Shown: one piece after another, positions 33,953-41,049 of the stretch
How the letters are laid out: every line of letters begins with the position of its first letter
Numbering within the stretch: position 1 is the first letter of the stretch
Assembly (NCBI GenBank): GCA_964473715.1
Contig: CAYYQC010000003.1
Coordinates: forward strand, 1 to 44,816
Reading direction: 5' to 3'
Length of the DNA stretch: 44,816 nucleotides
From: 2-12-FULL-41-16 sp964473715
GTDB lineage: Bacteria; Patescibacteriota; Patescibacteriia; Magasanikbacterales; UBA922
The notes under the pieces: generated by a model
Seen by the model: the letters and a program-made list of their open reading frames with translations, nothing else
The model's database searches: none
What the model was told of the DNA's origin: nothing
Position numbers and translations under genes: made by a program

Positions 33953-34471
33953 TTATGATTGAGCTGATGAACTTCCATTTTGAACTGGAGCAACACGCTT
34001 TTGCATTTTATTTTTTACTCCGCTTTTCATTTGTTCAGTCATTTTTGTTTTGACGGCCTTCATTGCAGTCAAACGAGCATCTGCTTGTGCTTGTGTAATA
34101 ATTCCCTTATCTACCAAATTTTTTAATTCAGTCTTAATTTTTGTTTCTTGCGCAGCTTCCATTTTTGCTTTTAATTGTTCAGCAGTAATCCCTTTTTCTT
34201 TGGCAATATCTTGAATATTTTTTCCTTGTGACCAATAACTTTTCATTTCATCTACTGAAATGCCAAGCATGGTTGCTTCAGAAGTTAAACGTTCCACAAA
34301 ACGATCTGGGTCACCAATTCCCATGTGGAATCCTCCGCCCATACCCCGTCCACCAAATCCGCCCACACCCATTCCTTGAGGAGATGCGGCCGAAACTGAA
34401 GTTGCCGCTACCAATCCAACCAACGCTAACGCTGGTACGGCGGCTAACAAATATTTTTTATTGAATTTCAT
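33953..34471 (-). CDS. Secreted helical protein, DUF2680-like, 172 aa
   Basis: A clear signal peptide (MKFNKKYLLAAVPALALVG, cleavage near SVSAAS, residue 29). A Gly/Met-rich stretch follows (GMGVGGFGGRGMGGGFHMG), then helices with repeated short motifs resembling DUF2680 (LTSEATMLGISVDEMKSY, NIQDIAKEKGITAEQLKAKM, LVDKGIITQAQADARLTAM). The C-terminus is Lys/Met-rich. It is probably exported. Function unknown. Confidence 0.78.
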   Translation of the reverse strand: MKFNKKYLLAAVPALALVGLVAATSVSAASPQGMGVGGFGGRGMGGGFHMGIGDPDRFVERLTSEATMLGISVDEMKSYWSQGKNIQDIAKEKGITAEQLKAKMEAAQETKIKTELKNLVDKGIITQAQADARLTAMKAVKTKMTEQMKSGVKNKMQKRVAPVQNGSSSAQS

Positions 34472-34552
34472 ACGATTTGTTCAGAATGAATTAAGTGTTT
34501 TCTAGCAGCTGCTATTCTTACTACAACTCATTTACCCAATTTATTACAAAAT

Positions 34553-34584
34553 AAAAAAGCCCCCGTTAATTACGAGGGCTTTTA
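34553..34584 (-). terminator. rplU terminator
   Basis: Stem AGCCC-CGT / ACG-GGGCT around TAATT, with a run of six T on the minus strand, just after the rplU stop. Confidence 0.85.
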
Positions 34585-34593
34585 AAATTTCTT

Positions 34594-34908
34594 TTATTTA
34601 ACTTTTTCCAACTTTACTTTAGTAAAGTGTTGGCGGTGACCGCGAGTGCGGGTATAGCGAACTTTACGCTTATATTTCACAACCACAATTTTTTTACCAC
34701 GACCTTGTTCAGCCACAGTACCAGTAATGGTAATACCAGCAAGGTAGGGCTTACCCATTTCTACATTCAAACCGTCTTCATCAGCCAACAGGAGTACTTT
34801 GTCAAAAGTAACGGTACCACCTACGTCAACTGGTAATTTTTCAATTTTGATGGCTTCGCCGCTCTTCACCAGATACTGCTTGCCGCCAGTTTCAATAACT
34901 GCGAACAT
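34594..34908 (-). CDS. rplU: 50S ribosomal protein bL21
   Basis: 104 residues. N-terminus MFAVIETGGKQYLVKSGE and the conserved basic C-terminal segment KIVVVKYKRKVRYTRTRGHRQ identify it. It usually precedes rpmA (bL27), but no bL27 gene follows here; the next minus-strand gene is the secreted protein, after a terminator. So rplU is a single-gene unit. Confidence 0.96.
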   Translation of the reverse strand: MFAVIETGGKQYLVKSGEAIKIEKLPVDVGGTVTFDKVLLLADEDGLNVEMGKPYLAGITITGTVAEQGRGKKIVVVKYKRKVRYTRTRGHRQHFTKVKLEKVK

Positions 34909-34950
34909 ACTAGAATAACGAAAAATAATATAAATTTGCTAAGTAGAAGG

Positions 34951-34979
34951 ATTGTACCAGCTTGTCCCCATTCTGTCAA
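34951..34979 (-). promoter_or_regulatory. rplU promoter
   Basis: Minus strand: TTGACA (34974-34979), 17 bases, TACAAT (34951-34956). It lies just downstream of hairpin element A. Confidence 0.75.
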
Positions 34980-34990
34980 GAAAGCACAAA

Positions 34991-35050
34991 CCCCTCGAAA
35001 CCTCCTACTCAAATCCCATTAAATAGGGTCTAAGTAGGTTTTTCGAGGGG
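34991..35050 (-). repeat. Nested hairpin element A, 3' of the 35091 gene
   Basis: Outer stem CCCCTCGAAA / TTTCGAGGGG (34991-35000 and 35041-35050). The inner imperfect stem is CCTACT / AGTAGG and TCCC / GGG around ATTAAATA. A CCT bulge on the plus-strand left arm gives AGGAGG on the minus strand at the junction of the two stems. No real T run follows on either strand. It closely matches element B (35582-35642) in length and layout. Confidence 0.7.
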
Positions 35051-35090
35051 TCAGTGACGCCCTTGATAAACCCACGACCAAAGGGGGCTA

Positions 35091-35462
35091 TTACCACTTA
35101 TGCACCCGGAGCATGGGCGGAGGCCCATTGTCCGGCTGGGGCAATTCCCGAGCATTTCGGTCAGAGCAGAGACAGATTTGGGCTGCGCCCATGATATCGC
35201 TTAGGTAAGCATTGAGCTGGTCATAGGCAGGCACGCACTCACTCGAAACTCGCTTCTGCAACTCCAAGTACTTCTTGGTGTGGGCCTGCATGTTCTCGCA
35301 GACCACATCGCAGTTCTGAAGCGTGACCTCACGCTCCAAGGCCATTGCAGCAACCGCGATCTCGCGGCGGATCTCGCCGCACACCTCCTCCTGCGGGCGA
35401 AGCGCGGTGGCGCAGCCGAAGGAGACGATCGCGAGGAAAAGGACGGTGATCTTCGAGACCAT
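35091..35462 (-). CDS. Secreted Cys-rich protein, 123 aa, orphan GC-rich gene
   Basis: A GGAG ribosome site lies seven or eight bases before ATG. The N-terminus MVSKITVLFLAIVSFGCATA is a signal peptide ending at a possible lipobox Cys (residue 17, imperfect). Six further Cys follow (28, 51, 55, 76, 97, 99), with a helical middle and a Pro-rich tail (ELPQPDNGPPPM). Paired cysteines suggest disulfides outside the cell. Codons are strongly GC-biased compared with rplU. The gene is bracketed by hairpin elements A and B. I recognise no family. It may share the transcript of the 24-residue gene upstream. Confidence 0.72.
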   Translation of the reverse strand: MVSKITVLFLAIVSFGCATALRPQEEVCGEIRREIAVAAMALEREVTLQNCDVVCENMQAHTKKYLELQKRVSSECVPAYDQLNAYLSDIMGAAQICLCSDRNARELPQPDNGPPPMLRVHKW

Positions 35463-35581
35463 GTGAGACTCCAGAAGCCCCGATGCGCAGACCGGGAAAA
35501 TCCGGGGATTGCGTTGGGCAAAAAAGTAACAATTCTTATTACGTTTTTGCCAGACACAATTATATTGTAAAGTGTGAACTA

Positions 35582-35642
35582 AACCGCCCGACCTCCTGCC
35601 AAATTCCCTTTTAAAAGAAACTTAGCAGGGCTTCGGGCGGTT
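35582..35642 (-). repeat. Nested hairpin element B, between the 24-aa and 123-aa genes
   Basis: Outer stem AACCGCCCGA / TCGGGCGGTT, inner stem CCTGC / GCAGG plus AA / TT, loop core CCCTTTTAAAAG. On the minus strand AGGAGG sits at the junction of the stems, as in element A. The inner core AAAAGAAACTTA is identical to part of terminator C at 8524-8561. A -10-like TATAAT lies just downstream on the minus strand (about 35562-35567), so the 123-aa gene may also have its own promoter. Confidence 0.7.
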
Positions 35643-35678
35643 GTTCAAACCGTCTTGTTCCCCTCACCGGCTACTTCG

Positions 35679-35753
35679 TCAGCAGCCGATGATGAAACAG
35701 CCGATGGCTGTGGCCGCGAGGGCCAAAGACACCAGCACGAACTTCCAGTTCAT
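35679..35753 (-). CDS. 24-residue membrane peptide, orphan small gene
   Basis: ATG at 35753, four bases after a perfect AGGAGG. The peptide MNWKFVLVSLALAATAIGCF continues with four residues, IIGC, to TGA. It is nearly all hydrophobic after the first four residues, with two cysteines. A near-consensus promoter lies 118 bases upstream, and a CCGG hairpin in the leader. The strong ribosome site and promoter support translation; it could be a tiny lipoprotein, a toxin-like membrane peptide, or a leader for the 123-aa gene. Homology cannot be judged. Confidence 0.5.
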   Translation of the reverse strand: MNWKFVLVSLALAATAIGCFIIGC

Positions 35754-35870
35754 AATGCCTCCTAGCTAAGACTCCGCAGCTTTCGTCTGCATCCAAACCG
35801 GTATTGTCCCGGCGTGATCCTTATAAACCCAAAAGATTTACAAAAACCACACTAGCACGATTAACGGCAA

Positions 35871-35899
35871 AGTATAGCAAATTTTGGCTTATTTGTCAA
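35871..35899 (-). promoter_or_regulatory. Near-consensus promoter for the 24-aa/123-aa pair
   Basis: Minus strand: TTGACA (35894-35899), 17 bases, TATACT (35871-35876). The leader to the 24-aa start is over 100 bases long and contains a CCGG / CCGG hairpin. Confidence 0.8.
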
Positions 35900-35929
35900 T
35901 ATAGACACTTGTAATTGGCCAATTAGATA

Positions 35930-36406
35930 CTATTTTGAGCGTACAACCAGAGTGTCCCCAATCTTAATCCCCTTTTCCGTGACCCAACCAGCCTTAACTT
36001 CCAAAACCATACTCGCTGGCAAACGTGGTATATATCGTTTTAATTGGTCTTCTGGCACCCCATCTTCTGGAGGTAAATTTGGCGCAATATCCACTACCAC
36101 ACCCTTTTCTAACCAAATAATATCTAATGGAAATTTCATTCCGCGCATTACAAAAGTATATTGCCCAGCATAGGGAAAAATAAAAAGCATACCATCATAT
36201 GGATCTAAAGTTTTCCGTCCAGACAAACCTTTAAAATGTCGGTAATTATTATCTGCCACTTGCACTTGCAATGTGTGTCCACCAAGCGCAATTTCTGCTT
36301 TGGGCCAATAAAATCTAAATGATTGCACACCAATTACCGCCACTAAAAATAGTGATAAAACAATTTTTATAGAAAGTGGCACATGAATTTTTGGTTTGTC
36401 TGACAT
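35930..36406 (-). CDS. DUF192 protein with N-terminal membrane anchor
   Basis: 158 residues. One membrane helix (about 12-30), then a DUF192 domain: VQVADNNYRHFKGLSGR, DGMLFIFPYAGQYTFVMRG, MKFPLDIIWLEKG and the tail ASMVLEVKAGWVTEKGI. The domain is a small beta-barrel of unknown role, usually exported. It is the last gene of the operon with the transferase and the Clp-like ATPase (TAATATG junction). Confidence 0.9.
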   Translation of the reverse strand: MSDKPKIHVPLSIKIVLSLFLVAVIGVQSFRFYWPKAEIALGGHTLQVQVADNNYRHFKGLSGRKTLDPYDGMLFIFPYAGQYTFVMRGMKFPLDIIWLEKGVVVDIAPNLPPEDGVPEDQLKRYIPRLPASMVLEVKAGWVTEKGIKIGDTLVVRSK

Positions 36407-36407
36407 A

Positions 36408-37466
36408 TTATTTTTCAGATTTTTTAACCGTGCCTTTTTCTAGAGTAAAAATAATAAACCAAAAAATTCCGACTAAAATTGCAAAAGCAATTAATTTAAA
36501 TAAATTGCTTAAAAATAAAGTAGATAAACCAAAAACCAAAGCCACGCCATAATATAGTCCCACGGCCTGACGTTGACTCATTCCAGCTTTGATTAACTTA
36601 AAATGTAAATGTTCAGAATCACCAGTAGATAAAGTATGCCCTCGCTTTAAACGCGCAAAAATAACTCGCCCTACATCAAGGGCTGGAATTCCCATCACCA
36701 AAAGCGTGGTAATAATTTTACTACCAGAAATAACTGCCAGCACACCAATTAAATAACCTGCGAGTAAACTGCCGCCTTCACCTAAAAATATTTTGGCGGG
36801 ATTCCAATTCCAAATTAAAAAACCCACAGACGCGCCAGATAATAACAGAGCTAAAAAACTTACATCAGGCTGATACCAAGCTGCTTGCTGGGTTAAGAAA
36901 AAAATTACTAGACCAGCAATTGCAGTCATGCCGGCCACTAAGCCATCCAGGCCATCTAAAAATTTTGTAGTAAACATCATGCCCATGAGCCAGGCAAACA
37001 AAACCAAATTTGCTATGTTGAGTGCGGTTCCAGAAATAGAAAAAAAATGCGCCAAGTTAATGGTACCACCCAAAGGATTGGTAATAATTTCTGGACCAAA
37101 ATTAACCCCAATTAAAATTGCGCTTGCTAATAAAGGAAAAATAATTTGATACCGTGGTCTGATTTGATACGCATCATCTAGCCACCCACCAATCATGAGC
37201 ACTGCCGCACCTACAAACACTGCCCACAAATTCAAAATCGGGATAGAAGGAAGAGTAAGCAAGCCACTTACTAAACCAACACTCACAATCCCAAAAAAAG
37301 TTAAAAAAATCGCCAGTCCACCACCAAGTGGCATAAGCCCATGGTGAATTTTTCGTTCATGGGCCCGAGGATTATCAACAATTTTTAATTTAGTCATGAG
37401 CAAAGCCACGACCGGAGTTAGCAGACAGCTAATGAGCGCAGCAATAAAAAAAGGAAATAACACCAT
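36408..37466 (-). CDS. WecA/MraY-family polyprenyl-phosphate sugar-1-phosphate transferase
   Basis: 352 residues from ATG 37466; a TTG four codons upstream is an alternative. About ten membrane helices. Family motifs: DNPRAHERKIHHG, GWLDDAYQIRPRYQ (Asp pair), TKFLDGLDGLVAG, and HLHFKLIKAGMSQRQAV near the C-terminus. The third acidic motif reads FLGEGGS where most members have FLGD-x-GS, a Glu for Asp change. It loads a HexNAc phosphate on undecaprenyl phosphate and may start the glycan made by the GT cluster. It lies downstream of the Clp-like gene. Confidence 0.88.
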   Translation of the reverse strand: MVLFPFFIAALISCLLTPVVALLMTKLKIVDNPRAHERKIHHGLMPLGGGLAIFLTFFGIVSVGLVSGLLTLPSIPILNLWAVFVGAAVLMIGGWLDDAYQIRPRYQIIFPLLASAILIGVNFGPEIITNPLGGTINLAHFFSISGTALNIANLVLFAWLMGMMFTTKFLDGLDGLVAGMTAIAGLVIFFLTQQAAWYQPDVSFLALLLSGASVGFLIWNWNPAKIFLGEGGSLLAGYLIGVLAVISGSKIITTLLVMGIPALDVGRVIFARLKRGHTLSTGDSEHLHFKLIKAGMSQRQAVGLYYGVALVFGLSTLFLSNLFKLIAFAILVGIFWFIIFTLEKGTVKKSEK

Positions 37467-37486
37467 AACAATAAACAATCACTAAA

Positions 37487-40243
37487 CTAAGCAGCGGGTG
37501 GTTTATCCATTCTTTCCAAACGTAAGGTCGCACCCTCTCCCAAAACCAGGATATCACGCCGTCGTAATTTACCAGATAAGACCAATTCTGCCAATGGATC
37601 CTCCACTTTATCTTGAATCGCGCGACGCATAGGACGAGCGCCAAATTCTGGATCAAAACCTACCTCAGCAAGCGCCTCCAAAGCCGCATCCTCCACACGA
37701 AGTTCCACCCCTCTTGTTTCCAAATCTTTGGCCACACGTTTAAGCATAAATCCAGCCACCTGTTTGATTTCTGCGCGAGTTAATGGGGTAAAGACAATCA
37801 CTCCATCAAAACGATTGAGAAATTCAGGGCGATAATATTGTTTTAATTCTTTCCGGAGTAATTGTTCACGAATCTCTGCCACAGGCATTTGCGCGCGCAC
37901 GGCTTCTTGAATAAAACCAGTGCCCGCGTTACTTGTGGCGATAATAATGGTGTTAGTAAAATCAATTACTCGGCCCACACTGTCTGTTAACCGACCGTCA
38001 TCAAACACAGACAAAAATAAATTTAAAATATTTGGATCAGCTTTTTCAAGCTCATCAAGCAAAATCAAGGAAAAAGGTTTTTCCCTCACCGCTTCAGTTA
38101 AGAGACCAGTCCCCTGTTGCCCTGGCTGACCAATCAAACGATACATACTGGTTTTATCTTGATATTCACTCATGTCCACGCGAATCATTCGGTCTTCACT
38201 ACCAAAATATACATCTGCAATGGTTTTGGCTAATTCTGTTTTACCCACACCGGTTGGCCCAAGAAACAAGAAGTTGGCAATTGGCCGATTCTTAGAACGA
38301 ATTTCCGCGCGCGCACGACGAAGCGCAGACGCTACCATGGTCACCGCTTCGCTTTGACCAACCACGCGTTTATGCATGGAATCTTCTAAACGCATTAATT
38401 TAGCAGATTCATCTTCACTAATACTTTCAGAAGGAACCCCAGTTTTTTGGGCAATCACTGCCGCCACATCTTCACCACTTACTAGTGGATGTGCCACATG
38501 TTTGGCATGTGCCAAACTAGCGCTTTCAGACATAAGTGCGAGTGCACTTTCAGGCACACATTGATCATGCAAAAAACGCAATGAATATTTTACACAACTA
38601 GCCAGTGCATCATAAGAAAAGAAAACCTGATGTTTATATTCTACAAATCCAGCTTTGGATTCCAAAACTTGAATCACTTCATTTTCTTCCATGATTGGTA
38701 CTTCTACTTTTGCAAAAATAGAACTTAATTCACTGCTAGCAATGTATTTATGATAACCATCTGGATTAGCCGTGGCAATAGTTAAAAAACGCCCATTTCC
38801 CAAATGTTCAGCCAAAGTTTCCGCCACACTCATTCCCCCTTCAGCACCAGTATTAATTAAATCAACAATATTATTTACCACTAAAATAATATTTCGTGCA
38901 CGAGCCAGCTCATCCATAATCTGGTTAACACGCTGCTGCGCACCAGAAGTGGTGGTACCCGCAAGTAAGGCCGAAGTAGAAATTTGTACTAACCGCTTAT
39001 CTTTTAATCGGTCTGGCACCCTATCTTCTACCATGCGCTGCGCAATACCCTCAATAATACTCATCTTTCCTACGCCTGGCGGACCAACTAATAACACACT
39101 TTGTTGACCACCTTCAATAATCCGGAAAATTTCATCCAATTCATCATCGCGTGCCACGCATGGTTCTAAATGTCCAAATTGTGCTTTGAGTGTAATATCT
39201 TCACTAAAACTATTTAAAAATGGTGTAGCCACCGCAGTCATGGCCCGATCCATACCATGTTTACTACGATGCGAAGATGCCTTACGAAGTGAGGCGTAAT
39301 TTTCTCGCAATTTTTCTCGAATCCGCACCCAAGCTACAACATTATCTAATTTCGTACTATCAATATTCATGTCATACAAAGCTTCTTGTAATTCTGGCCA
39401 AGCTCGCACTCCAGCCAACATCAATTCACTTTCACGAATATGTGAATCTTGAGTTTTGGCCGCAATAATATAAGCATTAAAAATAATTTGTTCAGTTTCT
39501 GGAGCTAAATCAGGTTCAGTTTGTTTGCCTATGACTGTTTGTGCCAGTTGCATTACTCTTGCTTTCAAAGTTTGCGGTGACACACCCAAGCGAATAAACA
39601 TATTTCCAACCATGTTTTGTTCAAGCATGGCTAAAAATAAATGTTTAGGTAACACCGCACCAGATCGTTCAGCCAAGGCTAATTTAAAAGCCTGATCAAT
39701 TACTTGTTTAGTTTGCACTGTAGCCATGCTGGACAGGTCACGCCGCTTCACTTTTTTCTGCTTAGCAATTCCAGGCCAAGTTAAAACTGGGCTACTTGTG
39801 GGGTCAAATTCAATTCGATCATATTGTGGCACAATTTCCACAGCCTTACCCATGAGCACAATCCGATACCACACATATCCAAGCGCAATTATACCTAGCC
39901 ATAAAAAAACTTTTCCCTGCACAACACGATGCAACCAAAAATCAATTTGAAAAATTTCTGTAAAAATATCTAATCGATAGGTATTCCAAACAAAAAGTCC
40001 AATAAAAGAAAAAGCAAAAATCATTCCGCCCATGACTCTAAATGTGTTTAACAAATTTCGACCACGGCGAAGACTAATATGATACCGAGAAACCGGCCAA
40101 TTCCAATATAACAGTTCATTATTCCACCAGGCTGCACGCCCCTTACCCTGACACTGACTGCATTTTCCACTAGTTCCTAGACCACTACCTTGGCAGCGTT
40201 CGCATTTTAAAATATTCAATTGATCATTTTGCGCAAATTGCAT
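37487..40243 (-). CDS. Membrane-anchored Clp/Hsp100-like ATPase with dead first AAA+ domain
   Basis: 918 residues. Order: DnaJ-type zinc finger (C14, C17, C28, C31); two membrane helices (about 72-89 and 111-131); Clp N-domain-like repeats (about 175-300); AAA+ D1 (about 360-590); AAA+ D2 (about 600-820) and C-terminal D2-small domain. D1 has Walker A GPPGVGKM, with Met for Ser/Thr; Walker B ends VVNN instead of DE; and the arginine-finger region reads SSIF. D2 is intact: GPTGVGKTE, LILLDELEK, PEFLNRF, GARPMRR. The D1 and D2 pore loops (GTTTSG, PGQQGTG) lack the aromatic residue, and no IGF/VGF ClpP loop is visible. It looks like a remodelled ATPase rather than a protein-threading protease partner. 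Confidence 0.9.
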   Translation of the reverse strand: MQFAQNDQLNILKCERCQGSGLGTSGKCSQCQGKGRAAWWNNELLYWNWPVSRYHISLRRGRNLLNTFRVMGGMIFAFSFIGLFVWNTYRLDIFTEIFQIDFWLHRVVQGKVFLWLGIIALGYVWYRIVLMGKAVEIVPQYDRIEFDPTSSPVLTWPGIAKQKKVKRRDLSSMATVQTKQVIDQAFKLALAERSGAVLPKHLFLAMLEQNMVGNMFIRLGVSPQTLKARVMQLAQTVIGKQTEPDLAPETEQIIFNAYIIAAKTQDSHIRESELMLAGVRAWPELQEALYDMNIDSTKLDNVVAWVRIREKLRENYASLRKASSHRSKHGMDRAMTAVATPFLNSFSEDITLKAQFGHLEPCVARDDELDEIFRIIEGGQQSVLLVGPPGVGKMSIIEGIAQRMVEDRVPDRLKDKRLVQISTSALLAGTTTSGAQQRVNQIMDELARARNIILVVNNIVDLINTGAEGGMSVAETLAEHLGNGRFLTIATANPDGYHKYIASSELSSIFAKVEVPIMEENEVIQVLESKAGFVEYKHQVFFSYDALASCVKYSLRFLHDQCVPESALALMSESASLAHAKHVAHPLVSGEDVAAVIAQKTGVPSESISEDESAKLMRLEDSMHKRVVGQSEAVTMVASALRRARAEIRSKNRPIANFLFLGPTGVGKTELAKTIADVYFGSEDRMIRVDMSEYQDKTSMYRLIGQPGQQGTGLLTEAVREKPFSLILLDELEKADPNILNLFLSVFDDGRLTDSVGRVIDFTNTIIIATSNAGTGFIQEAVRAQMPVAEIREQLLRKELKQYYRPEFLNRFDGVIVFTPLTRAEIKQVAGFMLKRVAKDLETRGVELRVEDAALEALAEVGFDPEFGARPMRRAIQDKVEDPLAELVLSGKLRRRDILVLGEGATLRLERMDKPPAA

Positions 40244-40244
40244 A

Positions 40245-40601
40245 TTATGCTGCTAAAGATACAATAAGCATATAAACCACGCCTAGTGGGGCTAATACCC
40301 ATGCTAATAATAAAGCAAAAACAAGCACCGTGGAGAGCAATAGTGCAATTCCACGAAAAATAAAGTTTAAAAAACGCATGATTACCGAAACCATTCGGCC
40401 CTGAAAATCATGCTGACCAAACATAGGGACAAATAAATTTTTTAGCCACATAAATGGTGCTAAATTTGCATTTGCAGAGGATAGTAAATTACGCGCCGCG
40501 CCAATTGCATAAGCAATTCCACCTGTGTACCACCACAATGGAAAAAAAATAATATCAAGAAGAAATTCAAGCACTAAACGCGGAAAGATGAGGAAAAACA
40601 T
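40245..40601 (-). CDS. Small multi-pass membrane protein, 118 aa
   Basis: Three hydrophobic stretches: about residues 4-28, a short central helix region, and 82-116 (two adjacent passes). Between them is an amphipathic loop with LSSANANLAPFMWLKNLFVPMFGQHD. No family is known to me. Its stop is joined to the Clp-like start by TAATATG, and it is the first gene of this four-gene unit, so it is a candidate membrane partner of the ATPase. A TATACT -10 lies about 30 bases upstream. Confidence 0.7.
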   Translation of the reverse strand: MFFLIFPRLVLEFLLDIIFFPLWWYTGGIAYAIGAARNLLSSANANLAPFMWLKNLFVPMFGQHDFQGRMVSVIMRFLNFIFRGIALLLSTVLVFALLLAWVLAPLGVVYMLIVSLAA

Positions 40602-40644
40602 ATCAAATAAATCTAGAAGAAGTATAGCACTTTTCTCTTAAAAC

Positions 40645-40677
40645 AAAAAACCGACTGAGTCGGAATTTTGTTTTTTA
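40645..40677 (-). terminator. Terminator after ftsL
   Basis: Palindrome CCGACTCAGTCGG followed by TTTTTT on the minus strand; T-rich on the plus strand too. It separates the dcw genes from the Clp-like operon. Confidence 0.85.
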
Positions 40678-40684
40678 AATATTA

Positions 40685-41032
40685 TTAGCGAGCAGCTACT
40701 TGTGCTACAGACAAAGTAGCGTATTCAGCATGTCCCATGGTTACATATCCTCGTTCGGCCAGCATAGTATTGAGCCGGTCGATTGAAGAGGCTTCAGCAA
40801 TTTGCACATCAATCTGGCGATTTTCCACTTGAAGTTCAGCAATTTGACGCTGCATTTGTCCCACTTGATATCCACTACCAGTGACCATGTTAATTTGAAA
40901 TACATAGATAAAGGTTCCCGCTACTACCACACCCAAAAGTCCAAGACGAAGACTAATTTTCTGGGACATTTTTTCCCAACGCAAAAGACGGGAGTGTGTG
41001 TAACGATGCTCTGTGGAATAATTGTAACGCAT
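40685..41032 (-). CDS. ftsL: FtsL/FtsB-like cell-division protein
   Basis: 115 residues. A basic cytosolic tail, one membrane helix (about 28-47, LGLLGVVVAGTFIYVFQI), then a short coiled coil (VGQMQRQIAELQVENRQIDVQIAEA) and an extracellular tail. This layout and the position directly after rsmH identify it as FtsL by context; the sequence itself is poorly conserved in this family. It would help recruit septal peptidoglycan synthases. The next dcw genes are not here; a terminator follows. Confidence 0.78.
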   Translation of the reverse strand: MRYNYSTEHRYTHSRLLRWEKMSQKISLRLGLLGVVVAGTFIYVFQINMVTGSGYQVGQMQRQIAELQVENRQIDVQIAEASSIDRLNTMLAERGYVTMGHAEYATLSVAQVAAR

Positions 41033-41049
41033 AGTGACAGGCTAGCGAA

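Noticed and set aside
35201..35557. Other long frames in the 35.1-35.5 kb GC-rich patch on both strands
   Set aside because: Ser/Arg-rich or low-complexity translations typical of out-of-frame GC-rich sequence; only the 35091-35462 frame has a signal peptide and ribosome site.
34991..35642. Canonical integron attC sites for hairpins A and B
   Set aside because: The conserved RYYYAAC / GTTRRRY core boxes are not present in the right places, and no integrase is in the window; only the general layout is similar.
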